Source: Pseudonocardia alni (GTDB lineage: Bacteria > Actinomycetota > Actinomycetes > Mycobacteriales > Pseudonocardiaceae). Taken from it: DNA of 64,000 bases. The position numbers and the translations under genes were made by a program. The notes beneath the pieces were generated by a model, which was not told the DNA's origin, searched no databases, and was given only the letters and a program-made list of their open reading frames with translations. Within the stretch, counting starts at the first letter, position 1, and each line of letters starts with the position of its first letter. The DNA lies in assembly GCF_002813375.1 (NCBI RefSeq), contig NZ_PHUJ01000003.1, forward strand, positions 5,518,001-5,582,000, written 5' to 3'. Positions 25,040 through 33,546 of the stretch are shown piece after piece.

Positions 25040-26354
25040 CCTCACTGAAGCGGACATGCGGCGGATCGGCTCACCCGTCACCGTGGCGAAGGCGCCGGCC
25101 GTCGCCGACAGCGCAGACCTGCGCGACCCGGCCGTGGTCGCCACCGTCTCGGAGATGCTGCGCACCATCTCCGCGGACGGGATGGACGCCGTGCTGCGCT
25201 ACGCCCGTGACCTCGACGGGTTCACCGGCTCCGACCTGCTCGTCGGTCCCGCCGAGCTCGCCCGGGCCGGGGACGAGCTGCCCGCGGACCTGCGTTCGGC
25301 GCTCGACGCGGGCGCCGACCGGACCCGCCGGTTCGCCGGGATGCAGCGGGCGCGGCTGCAGGACTTCGAGTCCGAGGTGCTGCCCGGGGTCGTGTGCGGA
25401 CAGCGCCTGGTTCCCGTGCAGAACGTCGGTGCCTACCTCCCCGCGGGCCGGTTCCCGCTGCTGGCCGGCGCGTTCATGACCGTCGGCGTGGCCGGGGTCG
25501 CGGGCGTGCCGAACATCGTCGCGGCCACCCCGCCCTCGCGCGACGGCCGCCCGCACCCGGCCGTGCTCTACGCGGCGCACATCAGCGGTGCCGACGCGGT
25601 CTACGCCGTCGGCGGTGTGCAGGCGCTCGCGGCCATGGCGTTCGGGCTGCTCGACGGGACGCCCTCGGACATGATCGTCGGCGCCGGCAACGCCTACGTG
25701 GCCGAGGCCAAGCGCCAGCTCTACGGGCAGGTGGGCATCGACGTGCTGGCCGGGCCGTCGGAGGTCGCCGTGATCGCCGACGACACCGCCGACGCCGCGA
25801 CCGTCGCCGCGGACCTGCTGGCCCAGGCCGAGCACGGGCCGACCTCGCCCGCATCCCTGGTCACGACCTCCGGGCGGCTGGCCGAGGAGGTGCCGCAGGA
25901 GATCGAGAAGCAGCTCGCGGGCCTGGCGACCGCCCCGATCGCCGGGGCGGCCTGGCGCGACCACGGCACGGTCTACCTGGCACCGGACCGGGAGACGGTC
26001 GCCCGGGTCATGGACACCCTCGCTCCGGAGCACCTCGAGGTGATCGCCGAGGACCTCGACTGGTGGCTGGGCCGGCTGCGCAACTACGGATCGCTGTTCC
26101 TCGGTCCGCACTCGACGGTGGCCTACGCCGACAAGGGCATGTCCGGCACCAACCACGTCTTGCCGACGACCCGGGGCGCGCGCTACACCGGCGGACTGTC
26201 GGTGGCCGGGTTCCTCAAGCAGCTGACCTACCAGCGGGCGACCCGCGAGGCGACCCGCGCCCAGGCCGAGCCGACCGTGACCGTGTCCGACTTCGAGCAG
26301 CTCGTCGGGCACCGCGACAGCGCCCGCATCCGGCTCGACGCACTCCGGGACTGA
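25029..26354 (+). CDS. HisD-family NAD-dependent alcohol dehydrogenase, paralogue 1
   Basis: This 441-residue protein belongs to the histidinol-dehydrogenase family but sits in a catabolic cluster, like HpsN-type enzymes that oxidise a primary alcohol to the acid with two NAD. Zinc ligands Gln and His are in LLAQAEHGPTSP, the catalytic Glu-His pair in LAPEHLEVIAED, the Asp ligand in YADKGMSGTNHVLPT, and a C-terminal His in EQLVGHRDSA. Other blocks are VPVQNVGAYLPAGRFPL and DMIVGAGNAYVAEAK. ATGs at 25029 and 25035 are both possible; the promoter predicts a transcript start near 25035, so it may be leaderless. A histidine-pathway role is unlikely given the neighbours. The substrate is unknown. 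Confidence 0.85.
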   Translation: MRMHLTEADMRRIGSPVTVAKAPAVADSADLRDPAVVATVSEMLRTISADGMDAVLRYARDLDGFTGSDLLVGPAELARAGDELPADLRSALDAGADRTRRFAGMQRARLQDFESEVLPGVVCGQRLVPVQNVGAYLPAGRFPLLAGAFMTVGVAGVAGVPNIVAATPPSRDGRPHPAVLYAAHISGADAVYAVGGVQALAAMAFGLLDGTPSDMIVGAGNAYVAEAKRQLYGQVGIDVLAGPSEVAVIADDTADAATVAADLLAQAEHGPTSPASLVTTSGRLAEEVPQEIEKQLAGLATAPIAGAAWRDHGTVYLAPDRETVARVMDTLAPEHLEVIAEDLDWWLGRLRNYGSLFLGPHSTVAYADKGMSGTNHVLPTTRGARYTGGLSVAGFLKQLTYQRATREATRAQAEPTVTVSDFEQLVGHRDSARIRLDALRD

Positions 26355-26357
26355 TCG

Positions 26358-26371
26358 CGCATGCGTATGTA
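26358..26371. promoter_or_regulatory. LacI-type operator O2
   Basis: The 14-mer CGCATGCGTATGTA matches the O3 reverse complement CGCATACGTATGTT at 12 of 14 positions and lies over the start codons of the second binding-protein gene. It suggests separate control of that gene and the permeases downstream. Confidence 0.6.
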
Positions 26372-27701
26372 TGTCGGAGGTGGGTCGGCGGGCCGTGGCA
26401 GCCGCCCGCTCGTGGTGGCGCTGGGGCTCGCCGTGGTGCTGCTGCTGGCCGGATGCGGCGCCGGGTCGCGGACCCCCGCCGCCACCGCCACGCTCGTCCC
26501 GTGCGACTTCCCACCGCCACCGTCGCCGGTGGACGTGAACGTCCTGGCCTACAACTCCTCGGCGATCGACCCGTTCACCAACTCGATGGTGCGCAGCTGC
26601 TCGCGCGACGGGGTCACGCTGCACCACGAGCCGATCGACTACGCGGGCCAGGCCCAGAAGACGATCGCGACACTGGCCGGCCGCTTCGGCACCTACGACA
26701 TCCTCGAGACCTACGGCTTCGTCGTCCCGCAGCAGGCCTCGACCGGCAAGCTCCACCCGCTCGACGACCTGGTGGCCCGCTACGGCGCGCAGTTCGACCT
26801 GGACCGGCTCAACCCGGCGATGCGCGAGGCGATGTCCTACGACGGCACCCTCTACGGCATCCCGATGCAGGCCCAGATGTTCGTCATGGCCTACCGCCGC
26901 GACGTCTTCGACCGGCTCGGGCTGACGCCGCCGCGCACCTTCGCCGAGCTGCGGCAGGTCTCCGAGCGCATCCAGCGCGACGGCGGCATCCGCTACCCGC
27001 TGGCGCTGCCGCTGCTGGCGAGCTCGGACCTCGCCACCGCCTACGACGCCGCGCTGGGCTCGCTGGGCACCGACTACGTGGACCGGCACACCGGCCGCCC
27101 GAACTTCGACACCCCGCAGGCCGCGGAGGCGTTCGAGCAGCTGCGCTCGCTCGTGCCCTACATGGACCCGCAGGTGACGACGTTCGCCCAGCCCGCGGTG
27201 CAGCAGCAGATGTACAACGGCTCGGCCGCGATCGCGATCATGTTCAGCGGCCGGATGAAGGACCTCACCGAGGCGGACAACAGCCGGTTCGCCGCGGACT
27301 TCGCGTTCGCCCCGCCGCCGTCGGTGGCCGGCGGCGACGTGCTCTACAACACGCTGTCGGTCGACGGCTGGGCGATCCCGGAGAACACCGATGTCGACAG
27401 GGACCTGCTGTTCCACCTCGTCGCCGCCTCGGTCGGGCCGGAGTCGTCGAGGGCCGCGGTGCCCGGCGCGTTCCCGGCCCGGGAGGGCATGGTGACCCCG
27501 GACAGCAGCCCGTTCGCGCGGGCCCAGCTGGAGTCGATCGGCAGGGCCTCCCCACCGGAGCCCTACCCGTGGACGTCGCGGATCAGCAACGAGACCCGCC
27601 CGGTCGTCGCCGACGTGCTGGCCGGCCGGACGACGATCCCGGACGGCCAGCGGCAGATGCAGGAGATCGCGACCGCGATCGTCGCCGAGTACCGGCGCTG
27701 A
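26361..27701 (+). CDS. ABC transporter solute-binding lipoprotein, copy 2
   Basis: This 446-residue MalE-like lipoprotein is a near-duplicate of the one at 23662, with lipobox VLLLAGC and the same SRTPAATATLVPC mature N-terminus. It lies 6 bp after the HisD-family gene and directly before the two permease genes, so it is the more likely cognate binding protein. ATGs at 26361 and 26367 are the only starts that keep a full signal peptide; a GGAGGTG sequence lies just downstream of them with no usable in-frame start at the right distance, so translation may be leaderless or coupled to the upstream gene. The ligand may be a sugar, polyol or derivative; this is inferred from the family. Confidence 0.87.
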   Translation: MRMYVGGGSAGRGSRPLVVALGLAVVLLLAGCGAGSRTPAATATLVPCDFPPPPSPVDVNVLAYNSSAIDPFTNSMVRSCSRDGVTLHHEPIDYAGQAQKTIATLAGRFGTYDILETYGFVVPQQASTGKLHPLDDLVARYGAQFDLDRLNPAMREAMSYDGTLYGIPMQAQMFVMAYRRDVFDRLGLTPPRTFAELRQVSERIQRDGGIRYPLALPLLASSDLATAYDAALGSLGTDYVDRHTGRPNFDTPQAAEAFEQLRSLVPYMDPQVTTFAQPAVQQQMYNGSAAIAIMFSGRMKDLTEADNSRFAADFAFAPPPSVAGGDVLYNTLSVDGWAIPENTDVDRDLLFHLVAASVGPESSRAAVPGAFPAREGMVTPDSSPFARAQLESIGRASPPEPYPWTSRISNETRPVVADVLAGRTTIPDGQRQMQEIATAIVAEYRR

Positions 27702-27740
27702 CCCCCTTCCCACCACCCACGAGAGCGAGGTGAGGCGACC

Positions 27741-28607
27741 ATGCGCAGGCGCGAGTTCCTGGGACTGGTCTCCCCGAGCCTGCTGGTGATGCTCGGCCTG
27801 CTGCTGTTCCCGCTCTACAAGACCGTGGAGTGGAGCCTGCAGCGGGTCAACTACGGCGAACCCGGCACCTTCCTCGGCCTGGACAACTACACCCAGGCCC
27901 TGTCCGACCCCCGGCTCGGGCGGGCGGTGCTGTTCACCGTCGGCCTGACCGTCGCCGTCGTCGCCGTCCTGCTGGTCGGGGGCTACCTGCTCGCCGTGCT
28001 GGTCAACGGGCTCGGCCGGTCCCGCCCCTGGGTGCTCGGCGTGCTCCTGGTGTCCTACGTCGTGCCCAACGTCGTCGGCGCGACGATGTTCTCCTGGCTG
28101 TTCGACTCCAACTTCGGCGGCGTCGTCAACTACCTGATCACCGAGCTCACCGGGGCCGAGATCCTCTGGTTCACCGAGCCCTGGGCGAACCGGGTGATGA
28201 TCGGTCTCAACACGGTCTGGTTCATGCTGCCGTTCGCCATGCTGGTGATCCTCGCCGGGCTGCAGGGCGTCCCGGGGGAGATCGTCGAGGCCGCCCGGAT
28301 CGACGGCGCCACCGGCTGGCGGGTGCACTGGCACGTGATCGTGCCGAGCATCCGGGGCGTCCTCACCTTCGTCTCGATCATCTCGATCATGGACGTGCTG
28401 CGGACGTTCGACCAACTCGTCCCGCTCTCGCCGCAGGCACCGCAGATCGGCAACGAGTCGATCATGCTCTACATCTACAACATCGCCTTCCAGGACGGCG
28501 GCCAGCAGCTGGGGCTCGGCAGCGCGATCAACGTGCTGCTCATCGTCCTGATCGTGCTGTTGCTCTCCCCGTTCATCCGGGACATGGCCAAGGAGGCCCG
28601 CCAGTGA
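27741..28607 (+). CDS. ABC transporter permease, MalF-like
   Basis: This 288-residue membrane protein has six hydrophobic helices. The first is LVSPSLLVMLGLLLFPLYKTV. The EAA loop that contacts the ATPase is EAARIDGATGWRVHWHVIVP. It belongs to the carbohydrate-uptake-1 (MalF/UgpA) family. The ATG follows GAGCGAGGTGAGG. It starts 39 bp after the binding-protein gene, and its stop overlaps the next start (GTGA). The ATPase for this importer is probably the gene at 37742. Confidence 0.92.
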   Translation: MRRREFLGLVSPSLLVMLGLLLFPLYKTVEWSLQRVNYGEPGTFLGLDNYTQALSDPRLGRAVLFTVGLTVAVVAVLLVGGYLLAVLVNGLGRSRPWVLGVLLVSYVVPNVVGATMFSWLFDSNFGGVVNYLITELTGAEILWFTEPWANRVMIGLNTVWFMLPFAMLVILAGLQGVPGEIVEAARIDGATGWRVHWHVIVPSIRGVLTFVSIISIMDVLRTFDQLVPLSPQAPQIGNESIMLYIYNIAFQDGGQQLGLGSAINVLLIVLIVLLLSPFIRDMAKEARQ

Positions 28608-29500
28608 GCAGCGTGCAGACCGCCCCACCGGCGACCACCCCCGGCCCGTCCGACGACACCGGCCCCGCCCCGGCCCGCCGCCGCCCACGCGGGCGGACCG
28701 TGCTGGTCGGCGGCCTGCTGCTGGTGATCTGCTGGGTGATGCTGAGCCCGGTGCTGTGGACGGCCATGTCGGTCACCAAGCCGACCGACGTCGCCTTCCT
28801 CGATCCGCCGGTGTTCACCTGGGAGCCCACCTTCACCGCGTTCGTCGACCTCTGGCAGACGACCGAGTTCTACCGGTACCTGCTCAACACCCTGGTCGTC
28901 GCGCTGATCAGCACGGTGATCGCGCTGCTGATCGGCATCCCCGCCGCGTACGCGCTGTCGCGCTACCCGGGCTGGGTGTCGGTCGCGCTGCTCATCGCGG
29001 CGCTGATCTTCCGCGCGCTGCCCCGGTTCGCCGTGGTGCTGCCGATGTACGAGCTGTCGCGTTCGCTGGGGATCTACGACACGACCTTCGCCGTCGCCGC
29101 GGCACTCGTGGCGATCAACCAGCCGTTCTCGATCTGGCTGCTGCGCAACTTCTTCGCCGAGATCCCCAAGGAGCTCGACGAGGCCGCGATGCTCGACGGT
29201 TGCAGCCGCTTCCAGATCCTGTGGCGGGTGATGGTGCCGCTGATGGGGCCGGGGATCCTGACCGCGGGGATCTTCATGTTCCTGTTCGCGTTCCAGGAGT
29301 ACCTGACGGCGAACGTGCTCACCGACGTCGTCGCCCGCACCGTCCCGGTCTTCATCGCCACCCAGCTCGGGCAGACGCTGCCGATGCTGCAGCAGGCCGG
29401 CGCCGCCGCGATCCTGCTGACGCTGCCGGTGATCGGGTTCGCGTTCATCGCCCAGCGCTACCTCGTCGCCGGTCTGGGCGCGGGCTCGGTCAAGGGCTGA
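28604..29500 (+). CDS. ABC transporter permease, MalG-like
   Basis: This 298-residue MalG/UgpE-type permease has an N-terminal Pro/Ala-rich cytoplasmic tail, then helices starting at VLVGGLLLVICWVMLSPVLW. The EAA loop is EAAMLDGCSRFQILWRVMVP. The start GTG 28604 overlaps the MalF-like stop, so the pair is translated together to form the channel. The alpha/beta hydrolase gene starts four bases after its stop, which places that enzyme in the same operon. Confidence 0.92.
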   Translation: MSSVQTAPPATTPGPSDDTGPAPARRRPRGRTVLVGGLLLVICWVMLSPVLWTAMSVTKPTDVAFLDPPVFTWEPTFTAFVDLWQTTEFYRYLLNTLVVALISTVIALLIGIPAAYALSRYPGWVSVALLIAALIFRALPRFAVVLPMYELSRSLGIYDTTFAVAAALVAINQPFSIWLLRNFFAEIPKELDEAAMLDGCSRFQILWRVMVPLMGPGILTAGIFMFLFAFQEYLTANVLTDVVARTVPVFIATQLGQTLPMLQQAGAAAILLTLPVIGFAFIAQRYLVAGLGAGSVKG

Positions 29501-29503
29501 GCG

Positions 29504-30211
29504 GTGCCCGCCGTCCCGTCCCCGCCGCTGGTCCTGCTGCCGGGCATGAACTGCTCGGCCCGGCTGTGGGGCCCGGCGGGGGCCGGGGCGCAGCACCCGG
29601 TCCTCGACCGGCCGACGCTCGACGACCAGGTCGAGGCGCTGCTCGACGCGCTGCCCGCCCGGTTCGCCCTCGCCGGGCTCAGCCTGGGGGGCATCGTCGC
29701 GATGGCGCTGACCCGGCGGGCCCCGGACCGGGTCGCCGGGCTGTGCCTGATGGCGACCAACGCCCGCCCGCCGACCCCCGAACAGCGCGCCGGCTGGGAC
29801 GCGGCGCTCACGCGGCTCGACGACGGCGCCCCCGCCCGCGCCCTGCAGCCCCTGGAGCTGCTGCTGCACGACCGGTCGCTCGACGCCACCGCCCTGCGGA
29901 TGGCCGACGAGACGGGGGAGCGGCGCCTCGCGTCCCAGCTGCGGCTGCAGGGCACCCGCGTCGACGAGCGCCCAGCCCTGCCCGCCGTCGCGGTGCCGAC
30001 CCTGGTGCTGGCCGGTGCGCTCGACCGGCTGTGCCCGGTCGAGCGACACACCGAGATCGCCGGGCTGGTGCCGGACGCCCGGCTGCACGTGCTGCCGGGC
30101 GCCGGTCACCTGCTCCCGGTCGAGGCCCCGGACACCGTGGCGACACTGGTGGCCGGGTGGACGGCCACGGTGCACGCCCGGGAGCGGGCTCGGGAGATGG
30201 GCGGGCAGTGA
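29504..30211 (+). CDS. Alpha/beta-fold hydrolase
   Basis: This 235-residue hydrolase has an oxyanion region LVLLPGMNCSARLWGP, nucleophile elbow LAGLSLGGIVAMAL (Ser near residue 63), a probable acid in VLAGALDRLCPVER, and the catalytic His in VLPGAGHLLPVEAP. The triad is complete. It lies at the 3' end of the importer operon, so it may hydrolyse an ester or lactone of the imported compound. That role is inferred from position only. Start GTG 29504. A strong hairpin lies downstream at 30519. Confidence 0.85.
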   Translation: MPAVPSPPLVLLPGMNCSARLWGPAGAGAQHPVLDRPTLDDQVEALLDALPARFALAGLSLGGIVAMALTRRAPDRVAGLCLMATNARPPTPEQRAGWDAALTRLDDGAPARALQPLELLLHDRSLDATALRMADETGERRLASQLRLQGTRVDERPALPAVAVPTLVLAGALDRLCPVERHTEIAGLVPDARLHVLPGAGHLLPVEAPDTVATLVAGWTATVHARERAREMGGQ

Positions 30212-30240
30212 TCGGGCCGGCAGTGATGGGGCAGGCACTG

Positions 30241-30376
30241 CACGCGAACTCGTGATCACGGCGCGGACCGGGCTCGGGACCCGCTGATCCGAAGCCCGCG
30301 CGGTGATCGGCTGTTCGCGCGTGTCGGGACGCGCGCGAGGACCGGCTCTGCGCGCGCACCGCGGATCACCGCGCGG
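30241..30376. repeat. Composite palindromic element related to the 2.9-kb palindrome
   Basis: A perfect 13-bp inverted repeat, CCGCGCGGTGATC at 30296 with its complement at 30364-30376, encloses the dyad GCGCGTGTCGGGACGCGCGC (30317-30336). That dyad is the reverse complement of the core of the 88-bp palindrome with one mismatch. CTGATCCG and GCGGATCA blocks are also shared. The rest of the 395-bp gap holds no gene. Confidence 0.65.
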
Positions 30377-30518
30377 CCGTCGGCACGCGGGGGAGCCGAG
30401 GTGCCCGGCGGCAGGGGACGTGCCCCCGGGGGCAGGGGACGTGCCGAGCGCCGGCTCCGGGGCGTCGCGCGGTCGGGCCGCCCGCGCCCGGCGCCGATCG
30501 GCCCGGGCGCACGATCGA

Positions 30519-30568
30519 CACGAGCGAGGGTGCCGGTGCCGTTCGTGGCACCGGCACCCTCGCTCGTG
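30519..30568. terminator. Bidirectional terminator hairpin
   Basis: A perfect 22-bp stem begins CACGAGCGAGGGTGCC, with loop GTTCGT. It lies between the hydrolase gene (stop at 30211) and the convergent aldolase gene (stop at 30607), so it probably terminates both operons. Confidence 0.85.
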
Positions 30569-30606
30569 GTGATCACGGTCGGAGCCGCCGGTTCCGGCGG
30601 CGGCGC

Positions 30607-31335
30607 TCACCCCGTCGCCGCGGCCAGCTCCCGGAACGACGCCATCATGACCGCGGCCAGGTTGTAGACCACCAGCTGCGCGCCACCCGCGAACGACGCC
30701 GCGGCCGCGTCCGCCGAACCCGCCAGGTCGGCCCGTACGGCGTCCCGGACCGCCGGGTCGGCGCGCACCGACTCCAGCATCCCGGCGACGGACGCGTCGG
30801 TGCCCGTGCGGGATGCACCCAGGTCCGCGACGCCGACGAGCCAGCCGTCGATCCCGTCCACGCCGACGATCTCCCCGGCGCGCGCGAGGGCGCCGGGCGA
30901 CTCCAGCATCGCCACGACCAGCACGTCCTCGGCCGCCGCGCGATGCTCCTCGGCGGTGACGCTGCCGAACCTCCCCGCCCGCGGGTAGGTCGCGAACCCC
31001 CGTGTGCCGTGTGGGGGGTAGCGCAGCGCCCGCACCAGTGCCGTGGCCTGTGCGGCGTCCTCCACGTGCGGGGCGACGATCCCGCGGGCGCCCTGGTCGA
31101 GCGCCCGCTGGGCGAGGTGGTGTTCGTCCTCCCCGGGGCGGACGAGCACCGGCAGGCCGTGCGCGTCGGCGAACGCGATGTGGGCGCGCAGCATCGACAC
31201 GTCGGCCGGCCCGTGCTCGCAGTCGATCAGTACGAAGTCCAGACCGGCGACGGCGAGCATCTCCACGATCTCCTCGCAGGGCATCCGCACCAGCGCCCCG
31301 GCGAGCCGCTCCCCGGCGGCGACCCGCGTCCTCAC
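30607..31335 (-). CDS. HpcH/HpaI-family aldolase
   Basis: This 242-residue class II metal-dependent aldolase or lyase resembles 4-hydroxy-2-oxo-heptanedioate aldolase. The family motif LDFVLIDCEHGPADVSML, metal and pyruvate region VVAMLESPGALARAGEI, and RALDQGARGIVAPHVEDAAQ are visible. Typical members cleave a 2-oxo-4-hydroxy acid to pyruvate and an aldehyde. It is last of a three-gene operon with an SDR and a HisD-family dehydrogenase, so it may cleave a product made by these oxidations. The start GTG 31335 overlaps the SDR stop. The exact substrate is unknown. Confidence 0.85.
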   Translation of the reverse strand: MRTRVAAGERLAGALVRMPCEEIVEMLAVAGLDFVLIDCEHGPADVSMLRAHIAFADAHGLPVLVRPGEDEHHLAQRALDQGARGIVAPHVEDAAQATALVRALRYPPHGTRGFATYPRAGRFGSVTAEEHRAAAEDVLVVAMLESPGALARAGEIVGVDGIDGWLVGVADLGASRTGTDASVAGMLESVRADPAVRDAVRADLAGSADAAAASFAGGAQLVVYNLAAVMMASFRELAAATG

Positions 31336-32093
31336 GCGATCATCCCGGCGGACAGGTCGACGTCGGCGCCGGACAGCCCCGGCATGGCGAGCATCGCGAC
31401 GACGGCCGCGCCCACCTCGTCGGCGGTGATCATCCGGCCGAGCGCGGCCCGCCCGACGAACGCCGCACGCGCCGCGGCGACGTCGGTGCCGGTCCGCTGC
31501 GCCTCCAGCGCGAAGTTCCGGTCCATCCGGTCGCCCTCGACGGGGCCGGGGGACAGCGCGTTGACCCGCACCCCGGCCGGGCCCGCCTCGAACGCGAGCG
31601 TCGAGGTCAGGCCGAGCACCGCGGTCTTCGACGCGCAGTAGGGCGTGCGCCGGGCCAGCGGCCGCTTCCCCGACACCGAGGCCACGTTGACCACGTCGCC
31701 GTCCCCGCGGTCGAGCATCGGCGGCAGGAACGCCCGGCACACCAGGTAGGTGCCGCGCACGTTGACCGCGAACACCTCGTCCCACTCCTGCGGGCTCACC
31801 TCGACCAGCGGGGCCACCGGCCCGGCGATCCCGGCGTTGTTGACGACGATCGAGACCTCCTCGTCGGCGAGCCGGACCGCCAGGTCCGCGACGGAGTCCG
31901 GGTCGGCGACGTCGCACACCTCGGCCCGGGCGGCGGGCCCGATCCGGGCCGCGGTCGCGGTGAGGGCGTCGGCACGCCGCCCGGCCAGCACGACCCGCGC
32001 CCCGGCACGGGCCAGGTGCGACGCGATCGCCGCACCCAGCCCGCTGCCGCCGCCGGTCACCAGCGCGGTGCGTCCCGTGACCGGCGTGCTCAC
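31332..32093 (-). CDS. Short-chain dehydrogenase/reductase
   Basis: This 253-residue classical SDR has the cofactor motif LVTGGGSGLGAAIA (residues 10-23), NNAGIAGP, the catalytic Ser in VNVASVSGKRP, and the YxxxK motif in TPYCASKTAVLGL. It is complete and probably NAD(P)-dependent. It lies between the HisD-family gene and the aldolase gene, with overlaps at both ends (GTGA), so the three proteins are translated together. It probably oxidises a hydroxyl on the pathway intermediate; this is inference from the operon. Confidence 0.9.
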   Translation of the reverse strand: MSTPVTGRTALVTGGGSGLGAAIASHLARAGARVVLAGRRADALTATAARIGPAARAEVCDVADPDSVADLAVRLADEEVSIVVNNAGIAGPVAPLVEVSPQEWDEVFAVNVRGTYLVCRAFLPPMLDRGDGDVVNVASVSGKRPLARRTPYCASKTAVLGLTSTLAFEAGPAGVRVNALSPGPVEGDRMDRNFALEAQRTGTDVAAARAAFVGRAALGRMITADEVGAAVVAMLAMPGLSGADVDLSAGMIA

Positions 32094-33421
32094 GACCCGG
32101 CCACCGGTGCCGGGCTCCCGAGCGGCGCGATCTCGTCCAGCCAGTCGATGCGGTCCCCACCGTGCCGCCAGGCCCGCAGGTCCCCGGAGCGGGCGTGCCC
32201 CTCGAACAGCTCCACCCGCGACGCGCGCCCGCACACCCGGCCGAGCTCGGCGCTCGTCGCGGGGTCGCGGACCTCCTGGTAGGTGCAGGTCTTGAGGTAC
32301 TTCCCGACCCACAGCCCGCCCGTGTAGCGCGCGGCACCGAGCGTCGGGAGCACGTGGTTCGTCCCGATCACCTTGTCTCCGTAGGACACGCAGGTGTTCT
32401 CCCCGAGGAACAGCGCACCGTAGTTGCGCATCCGCTCCAGGGCGTCGCGGGGCTCGGCGGTGAGGACCTGGACGTGCTCGGCGGCGAGGTCGTCGGCGAC
32501 CCGCCACATCTCGTCGGCGTCGTCGCACACGACGATCCGGCCGTGGTCGTGCCACGCGGGCCCGGCCAGGTCGTTCGTGGGCAGGCCCGGCAGCAGCCGC
32601 CCGACCAGGTCGAGCACGGCCCGGCCCAGCGTCTCGGAGGTCGTGACGAGCACGGCGGGGGAGTCCGGGCCGTGCTCGGCCTGTGACAGCAGGTCGACGG
32701 CGACGGTCAGCGGGTCCGCGGTCCCGTCGGCGACGACGAGGATCTCGGTGGGGCCGGCGAACAGGTCGATGCCGACCTCGCCGAAGAGCTGCCGCTTCGC
32801 CTCCGCGACATAGGCGTTGCCCGGACCGGCCAGCATGTCGACCGGGGAGACCGACCCGGTGCCCAGCGCCATCGCCGCGACGGCCTGGACCCCGCCGAGG
32901 ACGTGGATCTCGTCGGCGCCGGCCAGGTGCATCGCCGCCACCGTCGCCGCCGGGACCTCGCCGCGGATCGGAGGCGTGGCCGCGACCACGTGCGGCACCC
33001 CCGCGGCCTTCGCGGTCACGATCGTCATGTGCGCCGAGGCGGTCAGCGGGTACCGCCCGCCGGGTACGTACGCGCCCGCCGAGCCGACCGGCACGTGCCG
33101 GTGCCCGAGGACCACCCCGGGCAGCGTCTCGACCTCGACGTCGTGCAGGGACTCCCGCTGGACCCGCGCGAAGTTCCGGACCTGGTCCTGCACGAACCGG
33201 ATGTCGTCGACGACCTGCTGCGGCAGCGACGCGACCAGCTCGTCGACCCGCGCGGGGGTCAGGCGCTCCGGCGCGCGGCCGTCGAACCGGTCCGCGTACT
33301 CCCGCACCGCCGCGTCGCCGCGCGTCCGCACGCCGTCCACGATCGCCCGCACCCGTGCGGCGACGCCCTCGTCGCTGCGGCGCGGGGCCGACCCCGTCGC
33401 GCTCTTCAGTTCCTGCGACAT
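32090..33421 (-). CDS. HisD-family NAD-dependent alcohol dehydrogenase, paralogue 2
   Basis: This 443-residue second HisD-family protein is clearly diverged from the one at 25029 but keeps all key residues: QAEH in LLSQAEHGPDSPA, the Glu-His pair in LAAEHVQVLTAEP, Asp in SYGDKVIGTNHVLPT, and a C-terminal His in FEGHARSG. VPVGSAGAYVPGGRYPL and DMLAGPGNAYVAEAK match paralogue 1. Start ATG 33421 follows GGGAGGA at the right spacing. The promoter region holds LacI-type operator O3. Having two HisD-family enzymes in one regulon suggests two alcohol positions or two substrates are oxidised. Confidence 0.88.
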   Translation of the reverse strand: MSQELKSATGSAPRRSDEGVAARVRAIVDGVRTRGDAAVREYADRFDGRAPERLTPARVDELVASLPQQVVDDIRFVQDQVRNFARVQRESLHDVEVETLPGVVLGHRHVPVGSAGAYVPGGRYPLTASAHMTIVTAKAAGVPHVVAATPPIRGEVPAATVAAMHLAGADEIHVLGGVQAVAAMALGTGSVSPVDMLAGPGNAYVAEAKRQLFGEVGIDLFAGPTEILVVADGTADPLTVAVDLLSQAEHGPDSPAVLVTTSETLGRAVLDLVGRLLPGLPTNDLAGPAWHDHGRIVVCDDADEMWRVADDLAAEHVQVLTAEPRDALERMRNYGALFLGENTCVSYGDKVIGTNHVLPTLGAARYTGGLWVGKYLKTCTYQEVRDPATSAELGRVCGRASRVELFEGHARSGDLRAWRHGGDRIDWLDEIAPLGSPAPVAGS

Positions 33422-33438
33422 TCCGTCCTCCCTGACAT

Positions 33439-33452
33439 AACATACGTATGCG
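33439..33452. promoter_or_regulatory. LacI-type operator O3
   Basis: The 14-mer AACATACGTATGCG, centred on CG, lies 18 bp upstream of the HisD-2 start codon and between that gene and the divergent lacI-type gene, so it could serve both. Its ATACGTAT core is shared with the other operators. Confidence 0.7.
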
Positions 33453-33546
33453 CTACGGCTCCGCAGTGAACGGCGGTGACGCGCCGCTGTCAAGGGTGTG
33501 TCCCGGGGCGCACTAGGCTCGACGCGCGGTCGGGGGAAGGGCGGAC

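Noticed and set aside
25071..28688. A 1205-codon antisense frame over the HisD-1 and importer genes
   Set aside because: It is a GC-driven shadow: low-complexity Val/Gly/Arg/His content, no motifs, while the opposite strand encodes four clear genes.
25029..33421. The two HisD-family genes as histidine biosynthesis genes
   Set aside because: No other his gene is adjacent, there are two copies, and both lie in a LacI-regulated uptake and catabolic cluster, so a catabolic alcohol dehydrogenase fits better.
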